From Allohoeflea poritis (lineage in GTDB: Bacteria > Pseudomonadota > Alphaproteobacteria > Rhizobiales > Rhizobiaceae): DNA of 64,000 bases. Made by a program: the position numbers and the translations under genes. Below the pieces are notes generated by a model. That model saw only the letters and a list, made by a program, of their open reading frames with translations. It did no database searches and was not told the DNA's origin. Position 1 is the stretch's first letter. Each line of letters starts with the position of its first letter. The DNA is taken from NCBI RefSeq assembly GCF_027889715.1, contig NZ_JAPJZH010000010.1:1-64000 (forward strand). Direction: 5' to 3'. Positions 18,582-28,482 of this stretch are shown here, piece by piece.

Positions 18582-19172
18582 CTAATGATTGAAGTCGTAT
18601 TCCTCTTCTTCCTCCATGCGCGGCTGGCGCGCTTGCGGCTTGTCCGATTCGGCGCGTCCGATCTCCGACTTCAGCGATGCGAGATCAATAAAGTTGTCCG
18701 CCTGCCTGCGCAGGCAGTCGGCGATCATCGACGGCTGGGTCGCGAGCGTCGAGACGACAGATACTTTCCGGCCGCGGCGCTGCAGTGCCGCCACGAGGCT
18801 CTTGAAATCGCCGTCGCCCGAGAAAATCACCAGGTGATCGACGGTTTCGGACTGCTCCATCGCGTCGACGGCAAGCTCGATATCCATGTTGCCTTTGATC
18901 TTGCGCCGACCGCCGGAGTCGGTGAATTCCTTCGCCGGCTTGGTAACGACCCGGTATCCATTATAGTCCAGCCAGTCGATGAGCGGGCGGATCGATGAAT
19001 ATTCCTGATCCTCGATAAGGGCGGTATAGTAATACGCGCGCAGCAGGTAGCCGCGGCCCTGAAACGCTGTCAGTAGTTTCCGATAGTCGATATCAAACCC
19101 AAGACTCTTTGCTGTTGCATAGAGATTCGCACCATCTATGAACAAGGATATCTTTTCCCTCGGATCGAACAT
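18582..19172 (-). CDS. NYN-domain (LabA/DUF88) PIN-like protein
   Basis: 196 residues. The NYN fold is shown by acidic residues at the metal site: FIDGANLYATA near the start, KGNMDIELAVDAM in the middle and FSGDGDFKSLV, the set used by PIN-like nucleases. The C-terminus is charged and ends in an acidic run. These proteins are conserved in Hyphomicrobiales near rpoZ and rsh and are thought to act on RNA, but the role is unproven. It is transcribed away from rpoZ and probably together with the UDG gene. Confidence 0.88.
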   Translation of the reverse strand: MFDPREKISLFIDGANLYATAKSLGFDIDYRKLLTAFQGRGYLLRAYYYTALIEDQEYSSIRPLIDWLDYNGYRVVTKPAKEFTDSGGRRKIKGNMDIELAVDAMEQSETVDHLVIFSGDGDFKSLVAALQRRGRKVSVVSTLATQPSMIADCLRRQADNFIDLASLKSEIGRAESDKPQARQPRMEEEEEYDFNH

Positions 19173-19700
19173 TATTTCACCTATGGATTATTTGTTTATG
19201 CGGGCGCTACAAAGAAGGAATATAATACACGTATTAACCAATCATCACCGAACAAAATAGCTTTCCCATCGATGCAATTTTATTGCATACACTGAGTAAG
19301 TAAACAATGTAAATCGGTCTCAACAATGGCCGCACAACAAATTGTGAACCGTTTTATTTTTGCAGCCAGTACACAAGGGAAATTGAAAGAATTCGCGCCT
19401 GCCGTCACTTTGCCGAGTAACGGATTTCACGGATCATCCCGGCTTTGCGGCGATCAGGCGAACGGACAATGGCAAGTGGCGCTGACGCGCCGCAATATCC
19501 GATTGCAACCAGTGCCTGATGACCGCTGAACTTGGACGTGGCGTAGTGCGGCGGCCCTTCGCATAAGCTGCAGTCCAGCCATAAGATGATCCCGATCCGG
19601 CTCCTCACCGGCGAAAAACGCCATTTACGCTTGAATTGTTGTGCTTTTGGGGGTATCGCCAACCCAATCACGAAATTTTCGCGAATATAAAGGACAGGCC
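19173..19700. other. AT-rich divergent intergenic region (NYN/rpoZ) with inverted repeat
   Basis: 528 bases, clearly more AT-rich than its surroundings. It contains the inverted repeat ATGCAA (19272-19277), 5-base spacer, TTGCAT (19283-19288). A short plus-strand frame at 19326-19529 has no ribosome site and is not called. The right end holds the rpoZ ribosome site AAGGAC. Confidence 0.5.
19272..19288. promoter_or_regulatory. Palindrome of unknown regulator
   Basis: Perfect 6-base inverted repeat ATGCAA-N5-TTGCAT, about 100 bases upstream of the NYN gene start, in AT-rich DNA. The spacing suits a dimeric helix-turn-helix protein, but I cannot name one. Confidence 0.35.
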
Positions 19701-20117
19701 ATGGCCCGTGTCACAGTAGAAGATTGCATCGACAAGGTCGACAATAGGTTTGATTTGGTATTGCTCGCCAGCCACCGCGCGCGTCAGGTCTCGCAGGGTG
19801 CGATGATCACGGTCGATCGTGACAACGACAAGAACCCCGTGGTTGCGCTGCGCGAAATCGCTGACGAGACACTGTCGCCTGGCGATCTGAAGGAAGACCT
19901 CATCCACTCGCTGCAGAAGCATGTCGAGGTGGACGAGCCCGAACCCGATCCCGCGACCCTGCTTTCGGCCGAGCAGACCGAGGAAACCGTCATCGTTACC
20001 GGAGAGGTTCCGGCCGAGCCGGAAGGCGAGGGCGTCTCCTTCGACCGTATGTCCGAAGAAGAGCTGCTTGCCGGCATCGAAGGGCTGGTTCCGCCGGAAA
20101 AAAGCGACGATTATTGA
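19701..20117 (+). CDS. rpoZ: DNA-directed RNA polymerase omega subunit
   Basis: 138 residues. The conserved omega core is at the N-terminus ([20 protein letters not shown], then [12 protein letters not shown] and [11 protein letters not shown]), followed by an acidic alphaproteobacterial extension ending in SDDY. Omega helps fold the beta' subunit and forms part of a ppGpp site in proteobacteria. The start has AAGGAC upstream. A terminator follows, so it is separated from rsh. Confidence 0.97.
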   Translation: MARVTVEDCIDKVDNRFDLVLLASHRARQVSQGAMITVDRDNDKNPVVALREIADETLSPGDLKEDLIHSLQKHVEVDEPEPDPATLLSAEQTEETVIVTGEVPAEPEGEGVSFDRMSEEELLAGIEGLVPPEKSDDY

Positions 20118-20152
20118 GCGGCCGCAAAAGAACCAATACCGTTTCTGTCAGG

Positions 20153-20185
20153 ACGCGCCGGGTCGGATGGCCTGGCGCGTTTTTT
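20153..20185 (+). terminator. Intrinsic terminator after rpoZ
   Basis: ACGCGCC (20153-20159) pairs with GGCGCGT (20174-20180) around a 14-base loop, followed by a run of T. It lies 36 bases after the rpoZ stop. Confidence 0.75.
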
Positions 20186-20256
20186 GTTTTGACGAAAGAC
20201 TTTGACTGGCAGGATAATGTACCGAGGTCGGTCAAAGTCGAAGGAGTGAGTTTTAC

Positions 20257-22488
20257 ATGATGCGCCAGTACGAGCTCGTAGAGCACGTGCACAAATACAA
20301 GCCGGACGTCAACGAGGCCTTGCTGAACAAGGCCTATGTCTACGCCATGCAAAAACACGGCAAGCAGACGCGGGCCAATGGCGATCCCTATATCTCCCAT
20401 CCGCTGGAAGTGGCGGCCATCCTGACCGACATGCGGCTGGACGAGGCGACGATCGCGGTTGCGCTGCTGCACGACACGATCGAAGACACGTCGGCGACGC
20501 GAGATGAGATCGATGAGTTGTTCGGCGAGGAAATCGGCGGCCTCGTCGAGGGGCTGACCAAACTCAAGAAACTTGATCTCGTTTCCAAACGGGCCAAACA
20601 GGCGGAGAACCTGCGCAAGCTGCTGCTTGCGATTTCGGACGATGTGCGCGTTCTGCTCGTCAAGCTGGCGGACCGGCTGCACAATATGCGCACGCTCGAC
20701 TTCGTTCCGCCGGAAAAACGGGCGCGCATCGCTGAAGAAACGATGGAGATCTACGCGCCGCTGGCCGGCCGCATGGGTATGCAGGACATGCGCGACGAGC
20801 TCGAGGAGCTCTCTTTCCGGCACCTGAATGCGGAGGCCTATGAAACGGTCACCAACCGGCTGAAGGGGCTGTCGAAGAAAAACAGCGGCATCATTCGCAA
20901 GATCGAGACCGAGCTTGGCGACCTGTTCGAGGAGCACGGGCTGAACGCCACCGTGACGGGGCGGCAGAAAAAGCCCTATTCGGTGTTCCGGAAGATGCAG
21001 TCCAAATCGCTGTCATTCGAGCAGCTTTCGGACATTTACGGATTTCGCATCATCGTCAACAGCATCGGCGACTGCTATCGCGCCCTCGGCATCGTGCATA
21101 TGCGCTGGTCGGTGGTTCCGGGCCGCTTCAAGGACTACATCTCTACCCCGAAGCAGAACGATTACCGGTCCATCCACACGACGATCATCGGTCCGTCCCG
21201 CCAGCGTGTCGAGCTTCAGATCCGCACCCTTCGCATGCACGAAATCGCAGAATACGGTGTCGCCGCGCACGCCATCTACAAGGATGGCGGCGAAAGGGAA
21301 AACGGGATCCTGCCGCAGGATTCCAATGCCTATTCCTGGCTGCGCCGCACCATCGAGCAACTGGCGATGGGCGACAATCCGGAAGAGTTTCTGGAACACA
21401 CGAAACTCGAGCTCTTCCACGATCAGGTGTTCTGTTTCACGCCGAAGGGCCAGCTTATCGCGCTGCCGCGCGGTGCCACGCCCATCGATTTCGCCTATGC
21501 GGTGCACACGGATATCGGCGATACCTGCGTCGGCGCCAAGATCAACGGCCGGATCATGCCGCTCGTCACGCAACTCAACAATGGCGACGAGGTGGAAATC
21601 ATACGCTCCGGCGTCCAGGTGCCGCCGGCGGCGTGGGAGGAAATCGTCGTCACCGGCAAGGCGCGGGCGGCAATCCGGCGGGCCACCCGGGCTGCCGTGC
21701 GCAAGCAATATTCCGGTCTCGGCTATCGGATACTGGAGCGCGCCTTCAATCGCGCCGGCAAGAATTTCGGCCGCGACCAACTCGAACCGGTGCTTCATCG
21801 CCTGGGCTTCAAGGACATCGAGGACGCGATCGCCGCCGTGGGGCGCGGGGAACTGTCTTCAAAGGATGTTCTGACCGCCGTACATCCCGACCATCAGCAC
21901 GAGCGGGTGGCCGTCAAGCAGTCGACCGCCGACGAGGGCTGGTTCAATCTGCGCAGCGCCGCCGGCATGATCTTCCGCATACCCGGTCGTTCGAAACAGG
22001 CGAAGAACAGGCGCGAACAGAGATCCGTAAACGGTGCTGATGCGTTGCCGATCCGCGGAACGGGTGACGATATGCCGGTATCGTTCGGAACCGGCGGCGC
22101 CGTTCCGGGCGATCGTATCATCGGCATCATGGAGCCCGGAAAGGGCATCACGATCTATCCGATCCAGTCGCCCATGCTGACGCAGTTCGATGACGAGCCA
22201 GAGCGCTGGATCGATGTGCGCTGGGATATCGACGAGGCCGGCAGCAAGCGTTTCCATTCGCGCATATCGCTCAATGCCATCAACGAGCCGGGGACGCTGG
22301 CCGAGGTTGCCCAGACCATTGCCGCAAGCGATACGAATATCCAGACCCTCTCCATGGTCCGCGTCGCCGATGACTTCACCGAGATGGTGGTCGATCTTGA
22401 AGTCTGGGACCTGAAACACCTCAACAAGCTGATCGGCGCCCTCAAGAAACTGTCCTGCATCAGCACGGTATCGCGGCTTTACGAATAG
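20257..22488 (+). CDS. rsh: Bifunctional (p)ppGpp synthetase/hydrolase (RSH)
   Basis: 743 residues. The order is an HD hydrolase domain (SHPLEVAAILTDM, then ALLHDTIEDT), a RelA/SpoT synthetase domain (LSDIYGFRIIVNSIGDCYRA), a TGS domain (FCFTPKGQLIALPRGATPID), a helical segment and a C-terminal ACT domain from ~residue 665. Both catalytic halves look intact, as in the single RSH enzymes of alphaproteobacteria that govern the stringent response. AAGGAG lies about 12 bases before the start, a long spacing. It begins the chromosomal order rsh-DUF2062-acpS-lepB-rnc-era-recO. Confidence 0.96.
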   Translation: MMRQYELVEHVHKYKPDVNEALLNKAYVYAMQKHGKQTRANGDPYISHPLEVAAILTDMRLDEATIAVALLHDTIEDTSATRDEIDELFGEEIGGLVEGLTKLKKLDLVSKRAKQAENLRKLLLAISDDVRVLLVKLADRLHNMRTLDFVPPEKRARIAEETMEIYAPLAGRMGMQDMRDELEELSFRHLNAEAYETVTNRLKGLSKKNSGIIRKIETELGDLFEEHGLNATVTGRQKKPYSVFRKMQSKSLSFEQLSDIYGFRIIVNSIGDCYRALGIVHMRWSVVPGRFKDYISTPKQNDYRSIHTTIIGPSRQRVELQIRTLRMHEIAEYGVAAHAIYKDGGERENGILPQDSNAYSWLRRTIEQLAMGDNPEEFLEHTKLELFHDQVFCFTPKGQLIALPRGATPIDFAYAVHTDIGDTCVGAKINGRIMPLVTQLNNGDEVEIIRSGVQVPPAAWEEIVVTGKARAAIRRATRAAVRKQYSGLGYRILERAFNRAGKNFGRDQLEPVLHRLGFKDIEDAIAAVGRGELSSKDVLTAVHPDHQHERVAVKQSTADEGWFNLRSAAGMIFRIPGRSKQAKNRREQRSVNGADALPIRGTGDDMPVSFGTGGAVPGDRIIGIMEPGKGITIYPIQSPMLTQFDDEPERWIDVRWDIDEAGSKRFHSRISLNAINEPGTLAEVAQTIAASDTNIQTLSMVRVADDFTEMVVDLEVWDLKHLNKLIGALKKLSCISTVSRLYE

Positions 22489-22665
22489 GGTTGCGGCACC
22501 ATGGCAACCGCGCTCATTGCAAGTCACGATGCGATGGATGGAGCGGTGCGCTCACCATGGCAAACCGAAGCCATTGAAACTGTCGTCTGAAAAGTAATAT
22601 TTAACAACATCCGTTATATTGTGTGCGGATGAACTGTTTCGAAGAATGAAGAATAAAGGTCCCGC

Positions 22666-23262
22666 ATGCTCTTTCGTCGTCGCAAGCCAGCCGGATTTTT
22701 GGAAAAGATCCGGGTTTTCCTTTGGCCGCGACGGTCGTTTTCGCGATCGTTCCAGTATTTCGGCAAGCGCATCCTTCGTCTGACGGCGACCCCCCACGCG
22801 ATTGCCGCCGGTGTTGCTGCCGGCGTGATGGCCTCCTGGACACCGTTTATCGGGCTTCATTTCGTCATCGCGGCCGCGCTCGCCATGCTCCTGGCCGGAA
22901 ATGTCCTCGCTTCCGCGCTTGGAACGGCTTTCGGCAATCCGTTGACATTTCCCTTTATCTGGACAGCGACCTACAAGCTCGGCAAATACCTGACCATCGA
23001 TGATTTTGACGGCAGGGTTCCGCCAATCGACCTCAGCGGCTGCCTTGAGCGGCTTGGCTGGCACCAGGTGTGGGATGCGATTCAGAACCTCTGGGAGCCC
23101 ATACTCAAGCCGATGGCTATCGGCTGTATTCCGTTTATGCTGGTTTTCGGACTGCTTTTTTATGTCGTGACCTATTTCAGCGTGTCCACCTTTCAGAATC
23201 AGCGCCGCCGCAGGCTCATGAAGCGGCGCCGCGTCGACCTGAGCGGCGAGCAGACCGTCTGA
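22666..23262 (+). CDS. DUF2062 membrane protein
   Basis: 198 residues. The DUF2062 core ATPHAIAAGVAAGVMASWTP and GTAFGNPLTFPFIW is clear, with two or three membrane helices and a basic C-terminal tail. The family is conserved between rsh and acpS in Hyphomicrobiales. The function is unknown. Confidence 0.9.
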   Translation: MLFRRRKPAGFLEKIRVFLWPRRSFSRSFQYFGKRILRLTATPHAIAAGVAAGVMASWTPFIGLHFVIAAALAMLLAGNVLASALGTAFGNPLTFPFIWTATYKLGKYLTIDDFDGRVPPIDLSGCLERLGWHQVWDAIQNLWEPILKPMAIGCIPFMLVFGLLFYVVTYFSVSTFQNQRRRRLMKRRRVDLSGEQTV

Positions 23263-23289
23263 ACGCGGCCGACAGGGACAATTGGCGCG

Positions 23290-23694
23290 ATGATAATCGG
23301 AATTGGCAGCGACCTGATAGACATTACCCGTATCGAACGGTCCATCGACCGTTTCGGGGACCGCTTCACACACAGGATTTTTACCGACGTCGAACGGCAG
23401 AAGTCAGACGGTCGCACGGCGCGCGCCGCGAGCTATGCGAAGCGCTTTGCGGCGAAGGAAGCCTGTGCGAAAGCACTTGGAACCGGCGTGGCGCAAGGTG
23501 TCTTCTGGCGCGACATGGGCGTGGTCAACGATGCGGGCGGCAAACCCACCATGCAACTGACCGGAGGGGCCGGCGCGCGGCTTGACTCCATGGTGCCGGA
23601 AGGATACAGGCCGGCCATTCACCTGACCATAACGGACGATTTTCCGCTGGCGCAGGCATTCGTAGTCATTGAAGCACTGCCGGTTGACGCCTGA
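23290..23694 (+). CDS. acpS: Holo-[acyl-carrier-protein] synthase
   Basis: 134 residues. It transfers 4'-phosphopantetheine from CoA to the serine of acyl carrier protein. The magnesium and CoA site is visible in [15 protein letters not shown] and [16 protein letters not shown]. It lies 27 bases after the DUF2062 gene and before lepB. Confidence 0.95.
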   Translation: MIIGIGSDLIDITRIERSIDRFGDRFTHRIFTDVERQKSDGRTARAASYAKRFAAKEACAKALGTGVAQGVFWRDMGVVNDAGGKPTMQLTGGAGARLDSMVPEGYRPAIHLTITDDFPLAQAFVVIEALPVDA

Positions 23695-23784
23695 TGCGGG
23701 TCCGCCATCTAATTGGGCGGTTCCACAAACGCTTCAAATACTCTAGTAAGCTGGGCTGATCGTCACACCAGGAAGGTTTCAAGC

Positions 23785-24531
23785 GTGTCCGAGAAGGTAG
23801 AAAAAAAAGAATCGACCTTTGGCGAAACTGTGAAGGTTATTGTCCAGGCACTGCTTCTGGCGCTGGTCATCCGCAGTTTCCTGTTCCAGCCGTTCTCAAT
23901 CCCCTCCGGTTCGATGATGCCGACACTGCTGGTCGGCGACTATCTGTTCGTTTCGAAGTATGCCTACGGCTATTCGCGCTATTCGTTTCCGTTCTCGCCG
24001 AACCTCTTCTCCGGGCGCATCTGGTCGGGCGAGCCCAAGCGCGGTGACATAGCCGTTTTCCGCCTGCCGAGCGATCCGAGGGTCGACTATATCAAGCGCG
24101 TCGTCGGTCTTCCCGGGGATCGCATCCAGATGATCAACAGCGTGCTCCACATCAATGGCGAGCCGGTCAAGCGCGAGCGCATAGGCACTTTCAGCGCGGA
24201 CGGCAATTACGAGACCAAGGTCAACAATGCACCCGTCTACCGCGAGACGCTGCCCAACGGTGTGACCTACGAAACGCTTGATGCGGTGCCGAATTCCGCC
24301 ACTGACAATACGCGCGTTTTCCAGGTTCCCGAGGGCCACTACTTCATGATGGGCGACAATCGGGACAACTCCGCCGACAGCCGGCTGAGCGTGGGCTATG
24401 TTCCGCTCGAGAATTTTGTCGGACGGGCCGAGATGATCTTCTTCTCGATCGGCGACAACACATCGCCGCTGGAAATCTGGAAATGGCCGAGCGAACTGCG
24501 CTTCGGGCGGCTGTTTGAGATGACTGAATGA
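23785..24531 (+). CDS. lepB: Signal peptidase I
   Basis: 248 residues from a GTG at 23785, with AGGAAGG about ten bases upstream. One membrane anchor (ALLLALVIRSFLFQPF) precedes the catalytic serine in PSGSMMPTL; the general-base lysine is in DYIKRVVGLPGD, and the later GDNRDNSADSR motif is present. It removes signal peptides from exported proteins at the outer face of the inner membrane. An open frame to 23713 is not used. Its stop overlaps the rnc start (ATGA). Confidence 0.95.
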   Translation: MSEKVEKKESTFGETVKVIVQALLLALVIRSFLFQPFSIPSGSMMPTLLVGDYLFVSKYAYGYSRYSFPFSPNLFSGRIWSGEPKRGDIAVFRLPSDPRVDYIKRVVGLPGDRIQMINSVLHINGEPVKRERIGTFSADGNYETKVNNAPVYRETLPNGVTYETLDAVPNSATDNTRVFQVPEGHYFMMGDNRDNSADSRLSVGYVPLENFVGRAEMIFFSIGDNTSPLEIWKWPSELRFGRLFEMTE

Positions 24532-25235
24532 AGCAGAAGAGTGCACTGTCCGAGGCGGATCACGCCCGTCTGGAAACAATTATCGGGCACTCTTTCACCA
24601 ACAAAAAGCGCCTTGAACGGGCCTTGACTCATTCCAGTGCCCACCGCAGCGGGCAGGGCAATTACGAGCGCCTGGAATTTCTCGGAGATCGTGTCTTGGG
24701 CCTTGTGGTCGCCGAACTGCTTTTCTCGCTTTTTCCGACCGCCAAGGAAGGCGATTTGTCGGTGCGTCTCAACCAGTTGGTCAGCGCGGAAACCTGCGCC
24801 GCGGTGGCCGACGAGTTGCAACTCCACAAGTTCATCCGGACCGGCACGGATATCAAGACGCTGACCGGCAAGCGCATGTTGAACGTGCGCGCCGATGTCA
24901 TGGAATCCCTGATTGCAGCCATCTATCTCGATGCCGGTCTGGAAGCGGCGCGCCGGTTCGTCCTGCAAAACTGGGAAGACCGGGCAAAGGCCTCGGCCGA
25001 GGCCAGGCGGGACGCAAAGACGGAACTGCAGGAATGGTCGCACAGCCGGACAGGCGAGGCGCCATCCTATGCCATCGTCGAGCGAACCGGTCCCGATCAC
25101 GATCCGCTGTTTACCGTCCGTGTCGTCGTCAAGGGCCACGGTGAGGAAGTCGGCAGCGGTCGCTCGCGTCGCGCCGCCGAACAAAGCGCCGCAACAAAAC
25201 TGCTCGAAAGCCAGGGCGTGTGGAGACCATCGTGA
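24528..25235 (+). CDS. rnc: Ribonuclease III
   Basis: 235 residues. The RNase III signature ERLEFLGDRVLGLVVAELLF lies near residue 45, a second acidic site near NVRADVMESLIAAIYLDAG, and a double-stranded-RNA-binding domain forms the last ~70 residues. It cuts double-stranded RNA, including rRNA precursors. It overlaps lepB by 4 bases and era by 4 bases, so the three are translationally coupled. Confidence 0.96.
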   Translation: MKQKSALSEADHARLETIIGHSFTNKKRLERALTHSSAHRSGQGNYERLEFLGDRVLGLVVAELLFSLFPTAKEGDLSVRLNQLVSAETCAAVADELQLHKFIRTGTDIKTLTGKRMLNVRADVMESLIAAIYLDAGLEAARRFVLQNWEDRAKASAEARRDAKTELQEWSHSRTGEAPSYAIVERTGPDHDPLFTVRVVVKGHGEEVGSGRSRRAAEQSAATKLLESQGVWRPS

Positions 25236-26155
25236 CGGAACATACCGAGCCCGATACCGGTACGGAAACGCGATCCGGATTTGTCGCCCTCATCGGTGCG
25301 CCCAATGCCGGCAAGTCGACACTGCTCAACCATCTGGTCGGCGCCAAGGTGTCGATTGTCAGTCACAAGGTCCAGACGACACGCGCGCTGGTGCGCGGGA
25401 TCGTCATTCACAAGCAGGCGCAGATCGTCTTCGTCGATACGCCCGGCATATTCAAGCCGCGCCGCCGCCTGGACAGGGCAATGGTCACATCCGCCTGGGG
25501 CGGTGCCCACGATGCCGATGTGATCTTCTTTCTCGTCGATGCAGAACGCGGCCTTGTCGGCGATGCCGAGAATATCCTGGATGGTCTCAAGGACGTCACC
25601 CGCAAGAAGGTGCTGCTGATCAACAAGGTCGACCGCGTCAAGCCTGAAACACTTCTGGCGCTCACCGCCAAGGCCAATGAGGCGGTCGAATTCGAGCGGA
25701 CCTTCATGATCTCGGCGCTCAAGGGATCCGGCTGCGACGACGTTCTGGATTACCTTGCCGAAACGTTGCCGAACGGGCCCTGGTATTATCCGGAAGATCA
25801 GATTTCCGATCTGCCGATGCGCCAGCTGGCCGCTGAAATCACCCGCGAGAAGCTCTATCTGCGCCTGCACCAGGAACTTCCCTACGCCTCCCACGTGGAG
25901 ACCGAGAAATGGGAGGAGCGCAAGGACGGCAGCGTTCGTATCGAACAGGTTATCTATGTCCAGCGCGACAGCCAGAAAAAGATCGTGCTCGGCAAGGGCG
26001 GTGAAACCATCAAGAACATCAGCCGCACGGCGCGCAAGGAACTGGCGCAGATCCTCGAGCAGCCCGTGCACCTGTTTCTCTTTGTCAAAGTGCGCGATAA
26101 TTGGGGCGACGATCCGGAACGTTATCGCGAGATCGGGCTCGATTTTCCCTCCTGA
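25232..26155 (+). CDS. era: Ribosome-assembly GTPase Era
   Basis: 307 residues from a GTG at 25232, chosen because it overlaps the rnc stop as GTGA and has GGAG six bases upstream. A GTG 12 bases earlier is less well placed. The GTPase domain has [15 protein letters not shown] and NKVD; a C-terminal KH domain includes [15 protein letters not shown]. It assists 16S rRNA maturation in the 30S subunit. Confidence 0.95.
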   Translation: MTEHTEPDTGTETRSGFVALIGAPNAGKSTLLNHLVGAKVSIVSHKVQTTRALVRGIVIHKQAQIVFVDTPGIFKPRRRLDRAMVTSAWGGAHDADVIFFLVDAERGLVGDAENILDGLKDVTRKKVLLINKVDRVKPETLLALTAKANEAVEFERTFMISALKGSGCDDVLDYLAETLPNGPWYYPEDQISDLPMRQLAAEITREKLYLRLHQELPYASHVETEKWEERKDGSVRIEQVIYVQRDSQKKIVLGKGGETIKNISRTARKELAQILEQPVHLFLFVKVRDNWGDDPERYREIGLDFPS

Positions 26156-26172
26156 CGGATGAGATCGCCGGT

Positions 26173-26910
26173 ATGGAATGGCAGGATGAAGGCATAGTTC
26201 TGGGAGCACGCCGCCACGGAGAAAGCAGCGTCATCGCCGAAATCATGACAAGGCAACGCGGACGCCATCTCGGCCTTGTGCGCGGCGGCCGTTCGCGCCG
26301 CATGCAGCCGGTGCTGCAGCCGGGAAACAGCGTCCAGGTCACCTGGCGCGCCCGTCTGGACCAGCATCTGGGCACTTATCAGGTCGAGCCGACGGCCCTG
26401 AGGGCGGCCGCATTGATGGAATCGGCAACGGCGGTCTATGGCGTTCAGGCTCTGGCCGCGCTTCTTCGGCTGCTGCCGGAGCGCGATCCGCATCCGCATC
26501 TTTATGAAGCGCTCGGCATCATCCTGGAAAACCTCCAGGACCCGCAAAGTGCCGGTGAGCTGTTCATCCGCTTTGAACTCGCCATGCTGGAAGATCTCGG
26601 TTTCGGCCTCGATCTCACAAGCTGTGCTGCGACGGGCACCCGTGAAGAATTGTGTTACGTCTCGCCCAAATCAGGCCGCGCCGTCAGCCGCGAGGCAGGA
26701 CGCCCATGGGCCGACAAGATGTTGTCTTTGCCCGAGTTCCTTGCCGAAGGCAGCCGCAAATCGGCCGAGGGGGACAGCCTCTCGGCAGCCTTCGACCTGA
26801 CCGGCTTCTTCCTGCGGCGTCATGTTTACGAGCCGCGCGGCATGGAGGTTCCCGACGCGCGGTCCGGCTTTGTCAATGCAGCACTGAAAGCGCTCGCCGC
26901 AAATAACTGA
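26173..26910 (+). CDS. recO: DNA repair protein RecO
   Basis: 245 residues beginning [19 protein letters not shown], the OB-fold start typical of alphaproteobacterial RecO. It loads RecA at single-stranded gaps with RecR. It lies 17 bases after era, ending the rnc-era-recO operon. The frame is open upstream to 26101, but the chosen start matches the family. Confidence 0.93.
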   Translation: MEWQDEGIVLGARRHGESSVIAEIMTRQRGRHLGLVRGGRSRRMQPVLQPGNSVQVTWRARLDQHLGTYQVEPTALRAAALMESATAVYGVQALAALLRLLPERDPHPHLYEALGIILENLQDPQSAGELFIRFELAMLEDLGFGLDLTSCAATGTREELCYVSPKSGRAVSREAGRPWADKMLSLPEFLAEGSRKSAEGDSLSAAFDLTGFFLRRHVYEPRGMEVPDARSGFVNAALKALAANN

Positions 26911-26919
26911 TTTGTCTTT

Positions 26920-28146
26920 CTACGCCGCCGGTGCGGCGGCGGCACGGGGCACGGCCTGCTCGCGGATGGGCCAGTGCACGATGGCGGCGAAAAGGCCGAG
27001 CAGCACGCCAATCCACCAGACGGGATTGTAGGAGCCGAAGACATCGTACAGATAGCCGCCCATCCACACGCCGAGGAATGAGCCTATCTGGTGCGACAGG
27101 AACACGATGCCGCCCAGCATACCGAGATGGCGGGTGCCGAACATGACCGCGACCAGCGCATTGGTCGGCGGCACGGTCGAAAGCCACAGGAAACCCAGCG
27201 CGACCGAGAAGAGGATGACCGATGTGCCGGTCTGCGGCAAAATGAGAAACAGGGCGATCGCCACCGATCGGCACAGGTAAAGCACGACAAGAAACATCGG
27301 CTTGGAGTGGCGCTGTCCGATCACGCCGGCGGCCAGCGAGCCGATTATGTTGAGAAAACCGATCAGTGCGACACCGATGACCGCATATCGCGCCGCCACC
27401 CCGATGTCGCTCACATAGGCCGGGAAATGCGCTGCAACGAAGGCCACCTGAAAGCCGCAGACAAAAAAACCGGCGGTCAGCAGCAGATAGTCGCCATAGC
27501 CGAGAGCCTCGCGCAGGGCTTGCCGCGCCGTCTGGTCGATCTCGTTTGCCGATTGCGTGCCCGATTGCGCATTGCCGCGTAGGGAAACGGCAAGGACCGG
27601 TACGATCAGCATCGCGACCGCAAAATAGACCAGCGTGTCGGACCAGCCCACGGCATCGATCAGGCCCTGGGTTATCGGTGCGAAGATGAACATGCCGGCC
27701 GAACCCGCTGCCGTGCCGAGGCCGAAGGCGAAGGAGCGGCTGTCCGCGTCAACATTGCGGGCAAAGGCCGCCAGAATGATACCGAAAGAGCCGGCGGCAA
27801 CCCCGAGACCGACCAGAACACCGCCCCCGATGTGCAGCCAGATCGGCGCGTCCGCCACCGCCATCATATAGAGGCCGCCGGCGTAGAGCAGGGCGGAGAG
27901 CGCCAGAACGCGCCATGTCCCGTAGCGGTCGGCGATCGCGCCGAACACCGGCTGGCCGAGACCCCAGAAGAGATTCTGCAACGCCATTGCGAGACCGAAC
28001 GTCGTCCGGTCCCAGCCGGTATCGGCGAGCATCGGCAACTGGAAGAAGCCGATTGCCGAGCGCGGTCCGAATGTCAGCGCGGCAATGACGCACCCGCTGG
28101 CGATAATCAGCCACGGAAATCCGGCCCTGGCGGTACTGGTTGTCAT
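26920..28146 (-). CDS. Major facilitator superfamily transporter
   Basis: 408 residues, about twelve membrane helices. The loop GAIADRYGTWRVLAL matches the conserved MFS A-type motif between helices 2 and 3. It resembles the monocarboxylate/OFA-like MFS group annotated in many rhizobia, but the substrate cannot be read. It converges on recO with a 9-base gap and is divergent from nadA. Confidence 0.85.
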   Translation of the reverse strand: MTTSTARAGFPWLIIASGCVIAALTFGPRSAIGFFQLPMLADTGWDRTTFGLAMALQNLFWGLGQPVFGAIADRYGTWRVLALSALLYAGGLYMMAVADAPIWLHIGGGVLVGLGVAAGSFGIILAAFARNVDADSRSFAFGLGTAAGSAGMFIFAPITQGLIDAVGWSDTLVYFAVAMLIVPVLAVSLRGNAQSGTQSANEIDQTARQALREALGYGDYLLLTAGFFVCGFQVAFVAAHFPAYVSDIGVAARYAVIGVALIGFLNIIGSLAAGVIGQRHSKPMFLVVLYLCRSVAIALFLILPQTGTSVILFSVALGFLWLSTVPPTNALVAVMFGTRHLGMLGGIVFLSHQIGSFLGVWMGGYLYDVFGSYNPVWWIGVLLGLFAAIVHWPIREQAVPRAAAAPAA

Positions 28147-28438
28147 GGTCGCCCCTTTCGGATGTCAACTATAGGGCGCGGGAAACGCCTGGAAAGATTG
28201 CGGCTGGTGCTGTCGCGCTGCTTGACGGACATGCCGAAGATAGCGGGAATTTACGGAAGATCGGGACAGGCTGTCAAAGCAGCAATTTTGAGCAATTCAT
28301 CAAGAAAACTGATCAAACGGTCAAGTTGTATTCGCAAGCATTAATTGTCGCACCTGGCGCGATGCCGCTTGCAAATTCGGTTTCCGGGTCCTATGTAAGG
28401 ACTGTCCGGCGCTGCCGGGTTTTCTTTCGACCTGCTTA

Positions 28439-28453
28439 TGCTCATATTGAGCA
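28439..28453. promoter_or_regulatory. Putative NadQ operator upstream of nadABC
   Basis: TGCTCA (28439-28444), spacer TAT, TGAGCA (28448-28453) is a perfect palindrome 30 bases before the nadA start. The nadQ regulator gene ends at the far end of the same locus. A palindromic site before nad genes is expected for the alphaproteobacterial NadQ regulon described by comparative genomics. The remaining 28147-28438 region, between divergent genes, shows no other clear feature. Confidence 0.7.
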
Positions 28454-28482
28454 AAAGCAGGAAATGGCAGGGGAGAGGCGCG

